From Pantoea sp. A4 (lineage in GTDB: Bacteria > Pseudomonadota > Gammaproteobacteria > Enterobacterales > Enterobacteriaceae), in the NCBI RefSeq assembly GCF_000295955.2, contig NZ_ALXE01000019.1:248001-312000 (forward strand): a stretch of 64,000 nucleotides of DNA, given 5' to 3'. Below are positions 45,722 through 54,102 of this stretch, in pieces. The notes below the pieces were generated by a model that was not told the origin of the DNA, did no database searches, and worked only from the letters and a program-made list of their open reading frames with translations. The first letter of the stretch is position 1, and the number at the start of each line of letters is the position of its first letter. Both the position numbers and the translations under genes were made by a program.

Positions 45722-46786
45722 ATGCCCGGTGGTGTATTTATCGGTGTTGAAAAACACCTGATAGGAGGAGTTACTGACGCCACAAAGGGACTGATGATGT
45801 CATATTCCTCCATGATGGTGGGGCTGGCGGCAACGTCAGCCACGCTTTATATCATGTGGCGCGGTTACCAGACTCTGGCTGGTAAGTTGTCCACGCCAAT
45901 GGAGGATGTCATGTGGGACATCATGAGGATGGCAATCATCCTGTCCTTTGTGGCAAATGTCAGCGGTTATCTCGATGGGGTGATTGATGCCATTAATGGC
46001 CTGAAGGAGGGATTTTCCGGCAGCGATAATATCTGGCAGTTACTGGATAGCTTATGGGGTAAAGCGAAGGTATTAGGTAAAACGTTACACGACATGGATA
46101 ACTCAACGTATATAAAAGATGAGGGAATGACCGCTCAATTTTATGTCTGGCTTGGGATATTCGTTTTAATGATTATCACCGCCTTTATTTCAATGATCGC
46201 GGAAGTCATGGTTTTACTGCTGAGTATTACCGCCCCCGTCTTTATCTTTTGTCTGCTGTATGGTTTTTTACGCCCCATGTTTAACAACTGGCTGCAAAAT
46301 GTTTTCGCCGCCATATTAACGGTTCTGTTTTCTGCGTTGTCGCTACGCATTGTCGTTAATTATTTAAACTCGCGGTTAGATATTGCAACCCAACTGTCTG
46401 CACAATCCAACATTGTGGAGTTAGGCGCGCAGGTCTGTCTGGCTGGTGTCTGTGCTGCAATACTGGTCTACCTCTCCGCAAAACTGGCCGGCGCGCTGGC
46501 CGGAGCCAGTGCAACCGTATCCATGCAGGGGCTGGCGGCGGTGGGTATCGGCGCGGCAGCGTTTGGTGCCGGGAAACTGGCAGCAGGAGCCGGGCAGCAG
46601 ACAACCCGCACCCTTCAGGACAATATTCAGGGCTGGAGAAATGCCAGTGCGGGTAAACCCGGCAGTGGTCCGGGATACAGTGCGGCTCAGGCGCGTAAAA
46701 ACGCGATTGAGCAGATGATTGCCCGCAACGAAGCCCGGCGACTGGCGCAATTAAGAGAAACGGCCGTTCAGAAATTCCATCATTAA
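45722..46786 (+). CDS. virB6: VirB6-like inner-membrane channel protein
   Basis: 354 residues with about six hydrophobic segments (SSMMVGLAATSATLYIMWRG; MIITAFISMIAEVMVLLLSI; LVYLSAKLAGALAGASATVS) and a cytosolic tail rich in Ala/Arg. Matches the VirB6/TrbL polytopic family, which forms part of the inner-membrane translocation path. Ten bases after eexN, with GAGG upstream. Confidence 0.9.
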   Translation: MPGGVFIGVEKHLIGGVTDATKGLMMSYSSMMVGLAATSATLYIMWRGYQTLAGKLSTPMEDVMWDIMRMAIILSFVANVSGYLDGVIDAINGLKEGFSGSDNIWQLLDSLWGKAKVLGKTLHDMDNSTYIKDEGMTAQFYVWLGIFVLMIITAFISMIAEVMVLLLSITAPVFIFCLLYGFLRPMFNNWLQNVFAAILTVLFSALSLRIVVNYLNSRLDIATQLSAQSNIVELGAQVCLAGVCAAILVYLSAKLAGALAGASATVSMQGLAAVGIGAAAFGAGKLAAGAGQQTTRTLQDNIQGWRNASAGKPGSGPGYSAAQARKNAIEQMIARNEARRLAQLRETAVQKFHH

Positions 46787-46869
46787 ACCTGTCATCCCTG
46801 CTGAAATACTCCCGTTAATTCCTCCGATGAAAACATAAGCCTGTCTTCGTCTCACTAAGGAAACACCCC

Positions 46870-47007
46870 ATGAAACGCTTAATTGCGCTGGCTTTGCTGT
46901 GCGCACTTTCCGGCTGTGCGCAGTCCCCCCGTCCCCCTGCCTTTGGTGGTCAGGGCATCCCGGTGAACACCCCTCAGATAATGGCGGAGTTAAACAGTCA
47001 TGAGTGA
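46870..47007 (+). CDS. virB7: VirB7-like lipoprotein
   Basis: 45 residues (MKRLIALALLCALSGCAQSP ...). Lipobox LSGC; after processing about 30 residues remain, rich in Pro/Gly (SPRPPAFGGQGIPVNTPQIM). VirB7 lipidates and anchors the VirB9-VirB10 outer-membrane core. AAGGAAA lies upstream. The stop overlaps the virB8 start by 8 bp. Confidence 0.85.
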   Translation: MKRLIALALLCALSGCAQSPRPPAFGGQGIPVNTPQIMAELNSHE

Positions 47008-47683
47008 ACAGACCCTCATTGCGGATTCCCGCACCTTTGAACAGCAGATGATTGAGCGGGACAAACGTGCCACAAAAGCCGGGTTTGTGGTGGGCGGCGC
47101 GGGCCTGCTCACCGCCGCACTGGCGCTTACCGCCGTGGTGCTGATGTTGCCGCTGAAACAAACGGTCGTGGAACTGTACACCGTGGATAATCATACCGGA
47201 CGAGTGGAGCACGTCACCCGCGTATCAAAGACCAGCCTGACGGCCGAGGACGCTTATCAGAAGGCGATAACCGCCAGCTACGTCAGACTGCGTGAACGGT
47301 ACGTTTACCCTTCCCTGCAGGACGATTACGCCACGGTACAGGTTTATAACAGTCCTCAGGTTAACGATGACTACCTGGCGCTGTATGCCGGAAAAGATGC
47401 CCCGGACAAGGTCTGGCAGAACGCGGCTCATACCGTGCAAATCGACATCCTGTCAAACCAGATCACCGAAGGCACTGCCCCCGATAAAGTCGCAACTCTC
47501 CGATACAAAAAGACTATCCGCCGCCTCGCTGATAACAGTATCCGCACCGAATACTGGGATGCCCGCCTGACGTTCCACTCCGATCCCGGCAGAGAAATGA
47601 GCGATACGGAGCGGGAGATTAACCCGTTCGGTTTTACCGTGACCAGCTGGCAGGCAGACCGTGAAATCCGGGGAGGTGAATAA
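47000..47683 (+). CDS. virB8: VirB8-like inner-membrane assembly factor
   Basis: 227 residues. One transmembrane helix near 36-58 (AGLLTAALALTAVVLMLPLK), then the periplasmic NTF2-like domain with YVRLRERYVYPSLQDDYATV and INPFGFTVTSWQADREI. VirB8 nucleates the T4SS. One base overlap with virB9. Confidence 0.94.
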   Translation: MSEQTLIADSRTFEQQMIERDKRATKAGFVVGGAGLLTAALALTAVVLMLPLKQTVVELYTVDNHTGRVEHVTRVSKTSLTAEDAYQKAITASYVRLRERYVYPSLQDDYATVQVYNSPQVNDDYLALYAGKDAPDKVWQNAAHTVQIDILSNQITEGTAPDKVATLRYKKTIRRLADNSIRTEYWDARLTFHSDPGREMSDTEREINPFGFTVTSWQADREIRGGE

Positions 47684-48594
47684 TGAAAAGCATCATCCTT
47701 ATCGCACTGGAGCTGATGCTGTGCGGCACGGCATGGAGCGCGGCCGTTCCGCAGGCGAGTCGCTATGATGCCCGCGTTCAGCAGGTTGTCTATAACCCGC
47801 TGAACGTTACCGTCGTCAATACCCGTCCCGGTTTCATGACCACACTGGTCTTTGACAGCGACGAGGCGGTTATCACCGCCAGACCCGGTTTTGAGGAGGC
47901 TTGGGAAGCCACGCCGGACGCCAACAGGGTCAACATTCGTCCGGTGGCGCTCGTACAGGGCGCGCCCGGCGCGGACGGTAATACCACGCAGGTGGTCATC
48001 CCGCCCAACAGCCGGGACTGGCACACCAACCTGCTGGTCGTCACCACCCGTCGGCTGTACAACGTCGAGCTGAACGTCATCGATGATAAGTCACCTCAGC
48101 AGCCTGCTTTCCAGGTGAGTTACCGCTATCCGGTCGAAGACAGGGAGAAGGCCAGCCGTGAGACAGCGGCCAGAGCGCTGGAGCGGGAGCAAAAACAGCA
48201 GCAGACTGACATTGAGCAGGCCCTGAATGCCGCGCAGACGCCACGCAACTGGGACTACCTCAAATATCCGGGGCGCGACAGCACCCGTATCGTTCCGGAT
48301 TTTGCGTATGACGATGGCCGCTTTACGTTCGTGGGCTTCTCCTCGGCCAAATCTATTCCCTCCGTGACAAAAGAGCTGAACGGCCAAGAGCATGTGGTTA
48401 ACAGCAGTATCCGCAGAAAAGGCAACTTCACCGTACTGGCCATTCAGGAGATCACGCCCCGTCTGGTCCTGCGTTCCGGAAACGCCGTGGTCGGCCTAGA
48501 AAATCGTGGTTTTGGTAAGGTCCAGGCCGCTGATGGTGCCACGGTTTCCCCACAGGTTGAACGGGTGGAAAAACCTCACCCCACTGACAACTAA
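47683..48594 (+). CDS. virB9: VirB9-like outer-membrane core protein
   Basis: 303 residues. Signal peptide (MKSIILIALELMLCGTAWSA), then the VirB9/CagX domains: NTRPGFMTTLVFDSDEAVIT, TTRRLYNVEL and DGRFTFVGFSSAKSIPSVTK. Forms the outer-membrane ring with VirB7 and VirB10. Confidence 0.94.
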   Translation: MKSIILIALELMLCGTAWSAAVPQASRYDARVQQVVYNPLNVTVVNTRPGFMTTLVFDSDEAVITARPGFEEAWEATPDANRVNIRPVALVQGAPGADGNTTQVVIPPNSRDWHTNLLVVTTRRLYNVELNVIDDKSPQQPAFQVSYRYPVEDREKASRETAARALEREQKQQQTDIEQALNAAQTPRNWDYLKYPGRDSTRIVPDFAYDDGRFTFVGFSSAKSIPSVTKELNGQEHVVNSSIRRKGNFTVLAIQEITPRLVLRSGNAVVGLENRGFGKVQAADGATVSPQVERVEKPHPTDN

Positions 48595-48600
48595 GGAACC

Positions 48601-49848
48601 ATGCAGATGAATGACGAATATCAGCATTCTGTGTCTGATGGAGCCCGACCTTCTCCGGCGCAGGCAGATGACGATATTGCCGCGCTGGAGCGCGAGGCAC
48701 GTACAAAGCGTGAAGCGGCACTTCTCACAGAGCAGGACGATGAAGAGAATGATCCGCTACAACCCGCCGTCAACAAACTAAAAAAGCGCAGGCGCGGGAA
48801 AGCCACCGCTTTTCTGGCGCTCGCCGCCGTTGCGCTGATTGCCCTGGCATGGGCGGGCAACTGGGTATACCGCAATCTTCTCTGGCAACCCGGTGAAGAA
48901 AATCGACAGGATACTGCGCCACAGACAAACCGGACAGATTACCGGCAGCGTACCGATCTGGGTACGCAAAATGCCGAAGCCGAAGCGTCGGAACCGGAGG
49001 AAAACAACCCGCGCATGACGGCAGTCTCGGAGCCTGGGGGGCCTCCTCAACTTAATAAAGCCCATTTTTTAATTCGTCGCGATAGGTCAGCCGCTGCGAC
49101 CCAAGCCCCGGTACAGAGCCGCCAGCAGGAGGTGACGCAGGCAACCTCTGACGGGCAACCGTTAGAAATGTCATCCACTGCCCGGCAAAATACCACCGCA
49201 CCACAACCGGAACTCTCTCCTGCAGCGGTCCAGCGTATCCCTTACAACCCGGACCTGTACGTTCCGGAAAATACCGCCATTCCCTGTTCTCTGGATTACC
49301 GCTTTGTCTCGGACCGGGCGGGGAAAATCCGCTGCACGATCGCCGAAGATATCTGGAGTGCCAGCGGTAATACGAAGCTGATTGAAAAAGGGACCACCGC
49401 CACGGGCATTTACCAGACTGGCGCAGAAACAGAGATGACGCACGGACAGGGCCGCGCCTTTCTCATCATCACAAAGCTGCGTACCCGCCAGCCCCCTTAC
49501 CTCGATATTCCGCTGGTCGATACCGGTGCTGCCGGAGAACTGGGCGAGGCTGGCGTTGACGGCTGGATCGACACGCATTTCAGAGAGCGATTCGGTGGCG
49601 CATTACTGGTTGGTATGATCCCTGATATTGGTGCATGGGCATCCAACAGTGCTGGTCAAAAAGATCGAAACACGGACTATACCGAAAACAGCCGTCAGGC
49701 AATCGCGGATATGGCACGTACCACGCTGGAAAATAGCATCAATATCCCGCCTACCCTCTACAAAAATCAGGGGGAGATCATCAATCTGATCACAGGGCGG
49801 GATATTGATTTTTCCGGCATCTATACGCTGAGGATGAAGAGTGAATAA
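48601..49848 (+). CDS. virB10: VirB10-like envelope-spanning protein
   Basis: 415 residues; ATG 48607 is an alternative with better spacing to AAGGA. Acidic N-terminus, one transmembrane helix near 62-80 (ATAFLALAAVALIALAWAGN), Pro/Gln-rich linker, then the TrbI/VirB10 beta-barrel domain (NTAIPCSLDYRFVSDRAGKI; TTATGIYQTGAETEMTHGQG; GEIINLITGRDIDFSGIYTL). Connects inner and outer membranes. The end overlaps a small GTG-start gene. Confidence 0.93.
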   Translation: MQMNDEYQHSVSDGARPSPAQADDDIAALEREARTKREAALLTEQDDEENDPLQPAVNKLKKRRRGKATAFLALAAVALIALAWAGNWVYRNLLWQPGEENRQDTAPQTNRTDYRQRTDLGTQNAEAEASEPEENNPRMTAVSEPGGPPQLNKAHFLIRRDRSAAATQAPVQSRQQEVTQATSDGQPLEMSSTARQNTTAPQPELSPAAVQRIPYNPDLYVPENTAIPCSLDYRFVSDRAGKIRCTIAEDIWSASGNTKLIEKGTTATGIYQTGAETEMTHGQGRAFLIITKLRTRQPPYLDIPLVDTGAAGELGEAGVDGWIDTHFRERFGGALLVGMIPDIGAWASNSAGQKDRNTDYTENSRQAIADMARTTLENSINIPPTLYKNQGEIINLITGRDIDFSGIYTLRMKSE

Positions 49849-50227
49849 TCGAAAGTTTCTGTTTGGCGTCACCGCGACAGACGTCATCGTCAGGGACGAT
49901 TACAACAATGCCGTAGTCAACGACGTAATGTCACACCTTACCGGGATTAGGAGAATAGTCATGACATGTTATCGTGCCGGGGGCACATTGACAGAGCTCA
50001 TCATTGACTTTGGGGAAGAACAAACGTTCTGCCTCACCATCGGTGAAGGTTCTCTGGATGTACCGCCTTTTACCTCAGACGATATCCGGCTGGCACATAA
50101 GCAGATATCGCTTCCTGACATCACCGATATTATCATTCTTGTGACGACATTAGCCCGCTATGCCGGACTGTCCCCCTCCTGCTCCGGGGATGGAGAATCA
50201 TCTACCCTGCTGGAGTTCAGCTCGTAG
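49841..50227 (+). CDS. Hypothetical protein downstream of virB10
   Basis: 128 residues starting at GTG 49841, overlapping the virB10 stop by 8 bp, which suggests translational coupling. Mixed alpha/beta, no signal or membrane segment; TGIRRIVMTCYRAGGTLTEL and FTSDDIRLAHKQISLPDITD are the clearest segments. No family recognised. Its last 70 bp overlap the end of the convergent gene 50158-51165, so the C-terminus may be incidental. Confidence 0.5.
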   Translation: MNNRKFLFGVTATDVIVRDDYNNAVVNDVMSHLTGIRRIVMTCYRAGGTLTELIIDFGEEQTFCLTIGEGSLDVPPFTSDDIRLAHKQISLPDITDIIILVTTLARYAGLSPSCSGDGESSTLLEFSS

Positions 50228-51165
50228 TAAATCGCCAGTTGGCGCAGCTTTGATATTTCAAGGTTGATAACGGATTTTCCTGCGCTATTTTCCCTTTCAA
50301 AAACAACCGGATTGAGCAGAAATACACGGAAATATCTGACGTTCTCTGTGTCCAAAATTTCATCGATATAATGACCAAATAGCCCTTTCGCCATCAGATC
50401 TTTACTGACATACAGGCGAACAGGTTTACCCTCATATTTATCAAAGAAATTAATAAGAAAACCCCGGCCATACCGATGCATCAGGGTCCCACCGCCATAG
50501 ATGACGCCCGCGTAGGGATTAGTCAATCCTCGCTGAATATGCGTTATATATTCATGAAGATGGACCTGACCGTGATGCATGATCCTGAGTCTCAATGCCC
50601 TGAACTCATCCTGAGGCAGCGTTTCTTTCGCTTCCTGCCATGTGTCGATCAGTCGCTGCAGCTGGTTAGTTCGCGTATAGCGACTCCAGCGTGGCTCTTC
50701 ATCTGCACCGGACTTTTCGTCATCCCCGACAGGTTTTTTTACATGAGCGGGAGTGGCAAGCTTCAGGGGATCAGCTGGCTCACCCTCAGGATCATCAATC
50801 GAAGGGTCAAAGCAGTTTATATAGTCCGTCAGCTTTTGCTTTGCTTTTCTTTCCGTGAAATCAGCCTCTGATTCGTCCGGCCGTCTGTCCTGATCGGCAT
50901 CCTCGGTGAACGCGATCCATTCACATCCGAACTTGTGAGGATGGGGGGAACGGAAGTGTGCAGCCCTGAATTTTTCGCCATCCTCAGCTTTGACGTGATA
51001 GTTAACGCCGCTAATGGTGACATTACAGTTGCGATCGCTACAGGAAAAAGTGAACCGCTTTCTTTCTTCCGGCTTTCTGGAAAAAAATTCCGTTCGCGCT
51101 TCATCAATGGACAAGCAGCGCCTCAGTTCATGGCAATAAGCGAACAGTATCTTCGTCTTCGACAT
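50158..51165 (-). CDS. Reverse-strand protein of unknown function inside the T4SS operon
   Basis: 335 residues on the strand opposite to all virB genes, between virB10 and virB11. The N-terminus has a cysteine/histidine arrangement (FTFSCSDRNCNVTISG ... FRAAHFRSPHPHKFGCEWIA) recalling the zinc-binding N-domain of CoiA-like proteins. The middle is acidic and likely disordered (about 95-165), and the last 150 residues form an ordered domain (LRIMHHGQVHLHEYITHIQR; GRGFLINFFDKYEGKPVRLY). No catalytic motif is recognised. Its position breaks the transfer operon, as accessory or regulatory genes sometimes do. Function unknown. Confidence 0.7.
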   Translation of the reverse strand: MSKTKILFAYCHELRRCLSIDEARTEFFSRKPEERKRFTFSCSDRNCNVTISGVNYHVKAEDGEKFRAAHFRSPHPHKFGCEWIAFTEDADQDRRPDESEADFTERKAKQKLTDYINCFDPSIDDPEGEPADPLKLATPAHVKKPVGDDEKSGADEEPRWSRYTRTNQLQRLIDTWQEAKETLPQDEFRALRLRIMHHGQVHLHEYITHIQRGLTNPYAGVIYGGGTLMHRYGRGFLINFFDKYEGKPVRLYVSKDLMAKGLFGHYIDEILDTENVRYFRVFLLNPVVFERENSAGKSVINLEISKLRQLAIYYELNSSRVDDSPSPEQEGDSPA

Positions 51166-51202
51166 GCGCCCTCCATACGTTAATCCGATTCAAGGATATC
51201 AC

Positions 51203-52222
51203 ATGAAAAACCTCTCTCTCGACCGCTATAAGCAGCGATTTTTTGGCGATTTTTTGGATCGCCGGGGACTAACAGAGATCGCCGTTAACCGCCCGGGTGA
51301 GCTTTTCACCAAAATTAACGGCGTCTGGGAACAGCACACCGTCCCGCTGGATTATGAGGGCTGCTACAACTTCGCCAGATGCCTGGCGAAGCATCACGGG
51401 GACAATATCGAAGATATCAAGCCGGGGCTGTCAGCCACGCTGGAATCCGGCGAACGTTGTCAGGTTATTGTGCCCCCGGCCTGCGAACGTAACACGGTGT
51501 CCATCACCCTGCGTAAACCCTCACAGGTGCAAATCCCGCATCAGGACTATATCGCCGCCGGGTTTTATAACCGGGTGATGGGCACGGAAAAAACACAGAC
51601 GCACGATCAGGAATTACTGGCCTTATATAATGCAAAGGACATTCCGCGCTTTATGGAGAAATGTGTGGAATACGGTAAAACCATTGCGGTGGCCGGGGAA
51701 ACCAGTACCGGGAAAACCACCTACATGAAGATGCTGATTAGTTATATCCCCCTTCATCTGCGTATTACGACCATTGAAGATAATCCGGAAATCACCTTAT
51801 TTATGCATAAAAACTACGTCCACCTTTTTTATCCGTCGGAATCGGCAGATGAAAAAGGGTCAATGGTGACGCCCGCCAGCCTGCTGCGCTGGAATTACCG
51901 CATGAATCCCGACCGCATACTGTTAACCGAAGTACGCGGCGGTGAGGCCTGGGATTTTCTCAAGATAACCGGTTCCGGCCATGAAGGCAGTATGACCTCT
52001 GTCCATGCCGGTTCGGCAATGGAAGCGGTAGACGGGTTTATTACCCGCTGTTATGAAAACCGACAATGCGCCCGACTCCCCTACACCTTTATGTTACGCA
52101 AGGTACTGGACAGTCTGGACGTTATCGTGAGTATCGACCTGGACGGTAATGTGCGCCGGATGAATGATATTTATTTCCGGCCACTGCACCGCAGCGCCTT
52201 TTTTGAGGAGATGAAAGCATGA
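51203..52222 (+). CDS. virB11: VirB11-like traffic ATPase
   Basis: 339 residues from ATG 51203, preceded by AAGGA; the frame opens upstream at 51164. Walker A is GETSTGKTT near residue 165; RITTIEDNPEI (Asp box), RILLTEVRGGEAWDFL (Walker B) and GHEGSMTSVHAGSAMEA (His box) are all present. A hexameric ATPase that switches the T4SS between pilus assembly and DNA transfer. Overlaps the next lipoprotein gene by 4 bp. Confidence 0.95.
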   Translation: MKNLSLDRYKQRFFGDFLDRRGLTEIAVNRPGELFTKINGVWEQHTVPLDYEGCYNFARCLAKHHGDNIEDIKPGLSATLESGERCQVIVPPACERNTVSITLRKPSQVQIPHQDYIAAGFYNRVMGTEKTQTHDQELLALYNAKDIPRFMEKCVEYGKTIAVAGETSTGKTTYMKMLISYIPLHLRITTIEDNPEITLFMHKNYVHLFYPSESADEKGSMVTPASLLRWNYRMNPDRILLTEVRGGEAWDFLKITGSGHEGSMTSVHAGSAMEAVDGFITRCYENRQCARLPYTFMLRKVLDSLDVIVSIDLDGNVRRMNDIYFRPLHRSAFFEEMKA

Positions 52223-52617
52223 TGAAGGTTATCACTATGCTGCTATTTTCGTTGGTGCTTTCCGGCTGTTCTTCACCCCCGCCACCGATGCCTGTTGAAT
52301 GGGATAAACCGGGCCAGTCAGTCAATACCGATTTAACGCAATGGCGAGACAACCCGGTTATCATTCCTTCTCCAGTGGTTAAAGATAAATGGTTGTTATC
52401 CATTCACGCACGGAATTTTAATGAGACACGCTGGACGCCCGCAGTATTTTACGCGGTCGCCCACTCTGCGCGTATTGTTGTTTCTGCACCATCAGGCGAA
52501 GAATTTTTTACTGCAAAAAACTGGCTGCGTCGGTATGGCGCAAAAGGCGTTATTGAATACCAGCCTGTCTCTGGATGCCTGACATGCAGCGACACTCGCA
52601 TTTATTTTTCACATTAA
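52219..52617 (+). CDS. Cag12-family T4SS lipoprotein
   Basis: 132 residues. Signal MMKVITMLLFSLVLSGCSS with lipobox LSGC. The mature part (MPVEWDKPGQSVNTDLTQWR; AKNWLRRYGAKGVIEYQPVS) matches the Cag12 family found next to virB11 in conjugation loci. It is probably exposed in the periplasm as an accessory T4SS part. Two cysteines in SGCLTCSD may pair. ATGA overlap with virB11. Confidence 0.8.
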   Translation: MMKVITMLLFSLVLSGCSSPPPPMPVEWDKPGQSVNTDLTQWRDNPVIIPSPVVKDKWLLSIHARNFNETRWTPAVFYAVAHSARIVVSAPSGEEFFTAKNWLRRYGAKGVIEYQPVSGCLTCSDTRIYFSH

Positions 52618-52665
52618 ATACTCCCTCTCACATCCTGAAATTAATCTTAGGGTAAGGTATCCATC

Positions 52666-52968
52666 ATGAAATACTCCGTTATTGCGGCGGCAGTGCTGTG
52701 CATTGCTGTCGGGACGCCTGTTTATTCTTTCGCTGCTGCCCCGTGCGAAGTTGTGCTTTGTATGTACGGTAAGGCAACCGGAAACAGCGGAGGAAGTGAA
52801 TGTCGTTCTGCGGAGCGTGCTTTCTTCACTATCGTTAAAAAGAATAAACACGGTTTTTTACCTAACCACACACTGAATGCCAGAAAAGCCTTTCTGGGAG
52901 AATGCGCCAGTGCTGACCCGGAGGCGGTGAATAAAATCCTTTCCAGGTTTGGCAGGGTCAGAGGGTAA
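52666..52968 (+). CDS. TrbM/KikA-like periplasmic protein
   Basis: 100 residues with a signal peptide (MKYSVIAAAVLCIAVGTPVY, cleavage near SFA). The mature part PCEVVLCMYGKATGNSGGSE followed by C..AERAFFTIVKK and ARKAFLGECASADP has the four-cysteine TrbM/KikA/MpfK pattern. Such proteins are needed for or associated with conjugal mating-pair formation. Preceded by AGGGTAAGG. Confidence 0.85.
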   Translation: MKYSVIAAAVLCIAVGTPVYSFAAAPCEVVLCMYGKATGNSGGSECRSAERAFFTIVKKNKHGFLPNHTLNARKAFLGECASADPEAVNKILSRFGRVRG

Positions 52969-53017
52969 TCCAACACTGGCCGTTATCTTAATATACTTTC
53001 TGCATGGAGAAACAAAA

Positions 53018-53323
53018 GTGAATAAAGAAGACCTGTTTATTTCCAACATTAACTCAACGCATCACGACAGAATATCTGTCACGTGTATCTATGATTCTCT
53101 TTCAAAAGAAGCCAATCAGGGATGCGGGCTTTATTACGAGATATATGAGAGCCGGTTTGTCGGTTTATTGCGACATCATCTGTCACTGCTTAATGAACCG
53201 GACGCAGAGAAGCTCAGGCAGTATGCCGAAAGTCAGGGAACGAAATTCGATGATGACACCTACCATGCGGTATTAAATGCTGAACGAGAATGCCGGGCTG
53301 AAATAGCCCGCGAACAGATGTGA
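53018..53323 (+). CDS. Small hypothetical protein, last gene before presumed oriT
   Basis: 101 residues from GTG 53018, preceded by GGAGAAAC; an upstream in-frame Met overlaps the previous gene and has no ribosome site. Acidic and helical without export signals: DRISVTCIYDSLSKEANQGC, LRHHLSLLNEPDAEKLRQYA. No family recognised. Being immediately before the palindrome-rich region suggests a link to transfer control, but that is inference. Confidence 0.6.
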   Translation: MNKEDLFISNINSTHHDRISVTCIYDSLSKEANQGCGLYYEIYESRFVGLLRHHLSLLNEPDAEKLRQYAESQGTKFDDDTYHAVLNAERECRAEIAREQM

Positions 53324-53383
53324 ATAACAAACATTGATAATGTCTCGAATGACGCCACAGACTGACAGACGGCGGGTTTAAGG

Positions 53384-53485
53384 CATGCTTATTTTTGGCT
53401 TCAATTTCGGAGAAATTGTTAAGCCGTTAAACAAGCATGTGGAGCGCGGACAGAAAATTCGATTTCGCAGAAATTGCTAATTTTC
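53384..53485. repeat. Two tandem nested cruciform-type hairpins
   Basis: First: AATTTC-GGA-GAAATT (53403-53417) within GGCTT/AAGCC (53397-53425) within CATGCTT/AAGCATG (53384-53439). Second: GATTTC-GCA-GAAATT (53461-53475) within GAAAATT/AATTTTC (53453-53485). The inner cores are near copies of each other. Confidence 0.85.
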
Positions 53486-53634
53486 AGGCACCGCGCCCAC
53501 CTGCGAACATTCGCCCAAAGCGAATTGAGCAGGCCGGGGGGAGCCGAATAAATTTCGCCGCCCCAGCGAGCGAAAAGCTGTCGCCCACGACAGCGGTTTA
53601 TTTGGGGGGCAAAGCCCCGCACACCGTCAAGCCA

Positions 53635-53668
53635 GGTAATATTTCCCGCCCCAGCGGGGAATATTACC
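53635..53668. repeat. 15-bp stem hairpin
   Basis: GGTAATATTTCCCGC and GCGGGGAATATTACC pair over all 15 positions (one G-T) around a CCCA loop. Confidence 0.9.
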
Positions 53669-53674
53669 GATCAG

Positions 53675-53765
53675 GCGCGACCAACCCCTTTAAAGCAGCG
53701 TTCCCGTTTTTTGGAGCTTGCGAAAAAAACAGGCGAAACGCGCGTCTTAAAGGGGTTGGTCGCGC
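53675..53765. repeat. 19-bp perfect inverted repeat with inner dyad
   Basis: GCGCGACCAACCCCTTTAA (53675-53693) and its exact reverse complement (53747-53765) flank 53 bp that hold a second pairing of GTTTTTT with AAAAAAC. Confidence 0.9.
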
Positions 53766-54102
53766 GTAGCGTGCGACGGTGTGCCGCCTTTGACCCAGGG
53801 GGTTTTGGCGCGGCGTCCAGCCGCGACATTACCCCCATGTGACATGCAGGGAGAGCGTCCAGCCCGAGCGAAATGCCACACGCCGTTGCCCGTCATTCGG
53901 GCGTTTCAGGAGACTGACGACCACGGGTCGGCTGTTTTCTGAAAGCGCGGATCACGAGCATGAGCGTCGGAGACGTTCAGTGCTTTTCATCCTTTTATCG
54001 GCGTCATCAATAGGCGTCGCGTATGGGCGTGGGGTGTGACGTCCATCGATGACGTCCATGTGATGCGCCCTTCACACCGAAATCAGACCGGAGATCACTG
54101 CG

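Larger units (their letters stand above)
53324..54102. other. Palindrome-rich non-coding region, presumed oriT
   Basis: 779 bp with no gene, between the mating-pair genes and the MOBC-type coupling protein/relaxase pair; oriT is at this place in ICEKp-type elements. It holds at least four strong dyads (listed separately) and GC-rich shorter repeats (for example GGCGCGGC...GCCGCG near 53803-53827). No clear nic sequence can be named from inspection. Confidence 0.6.
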
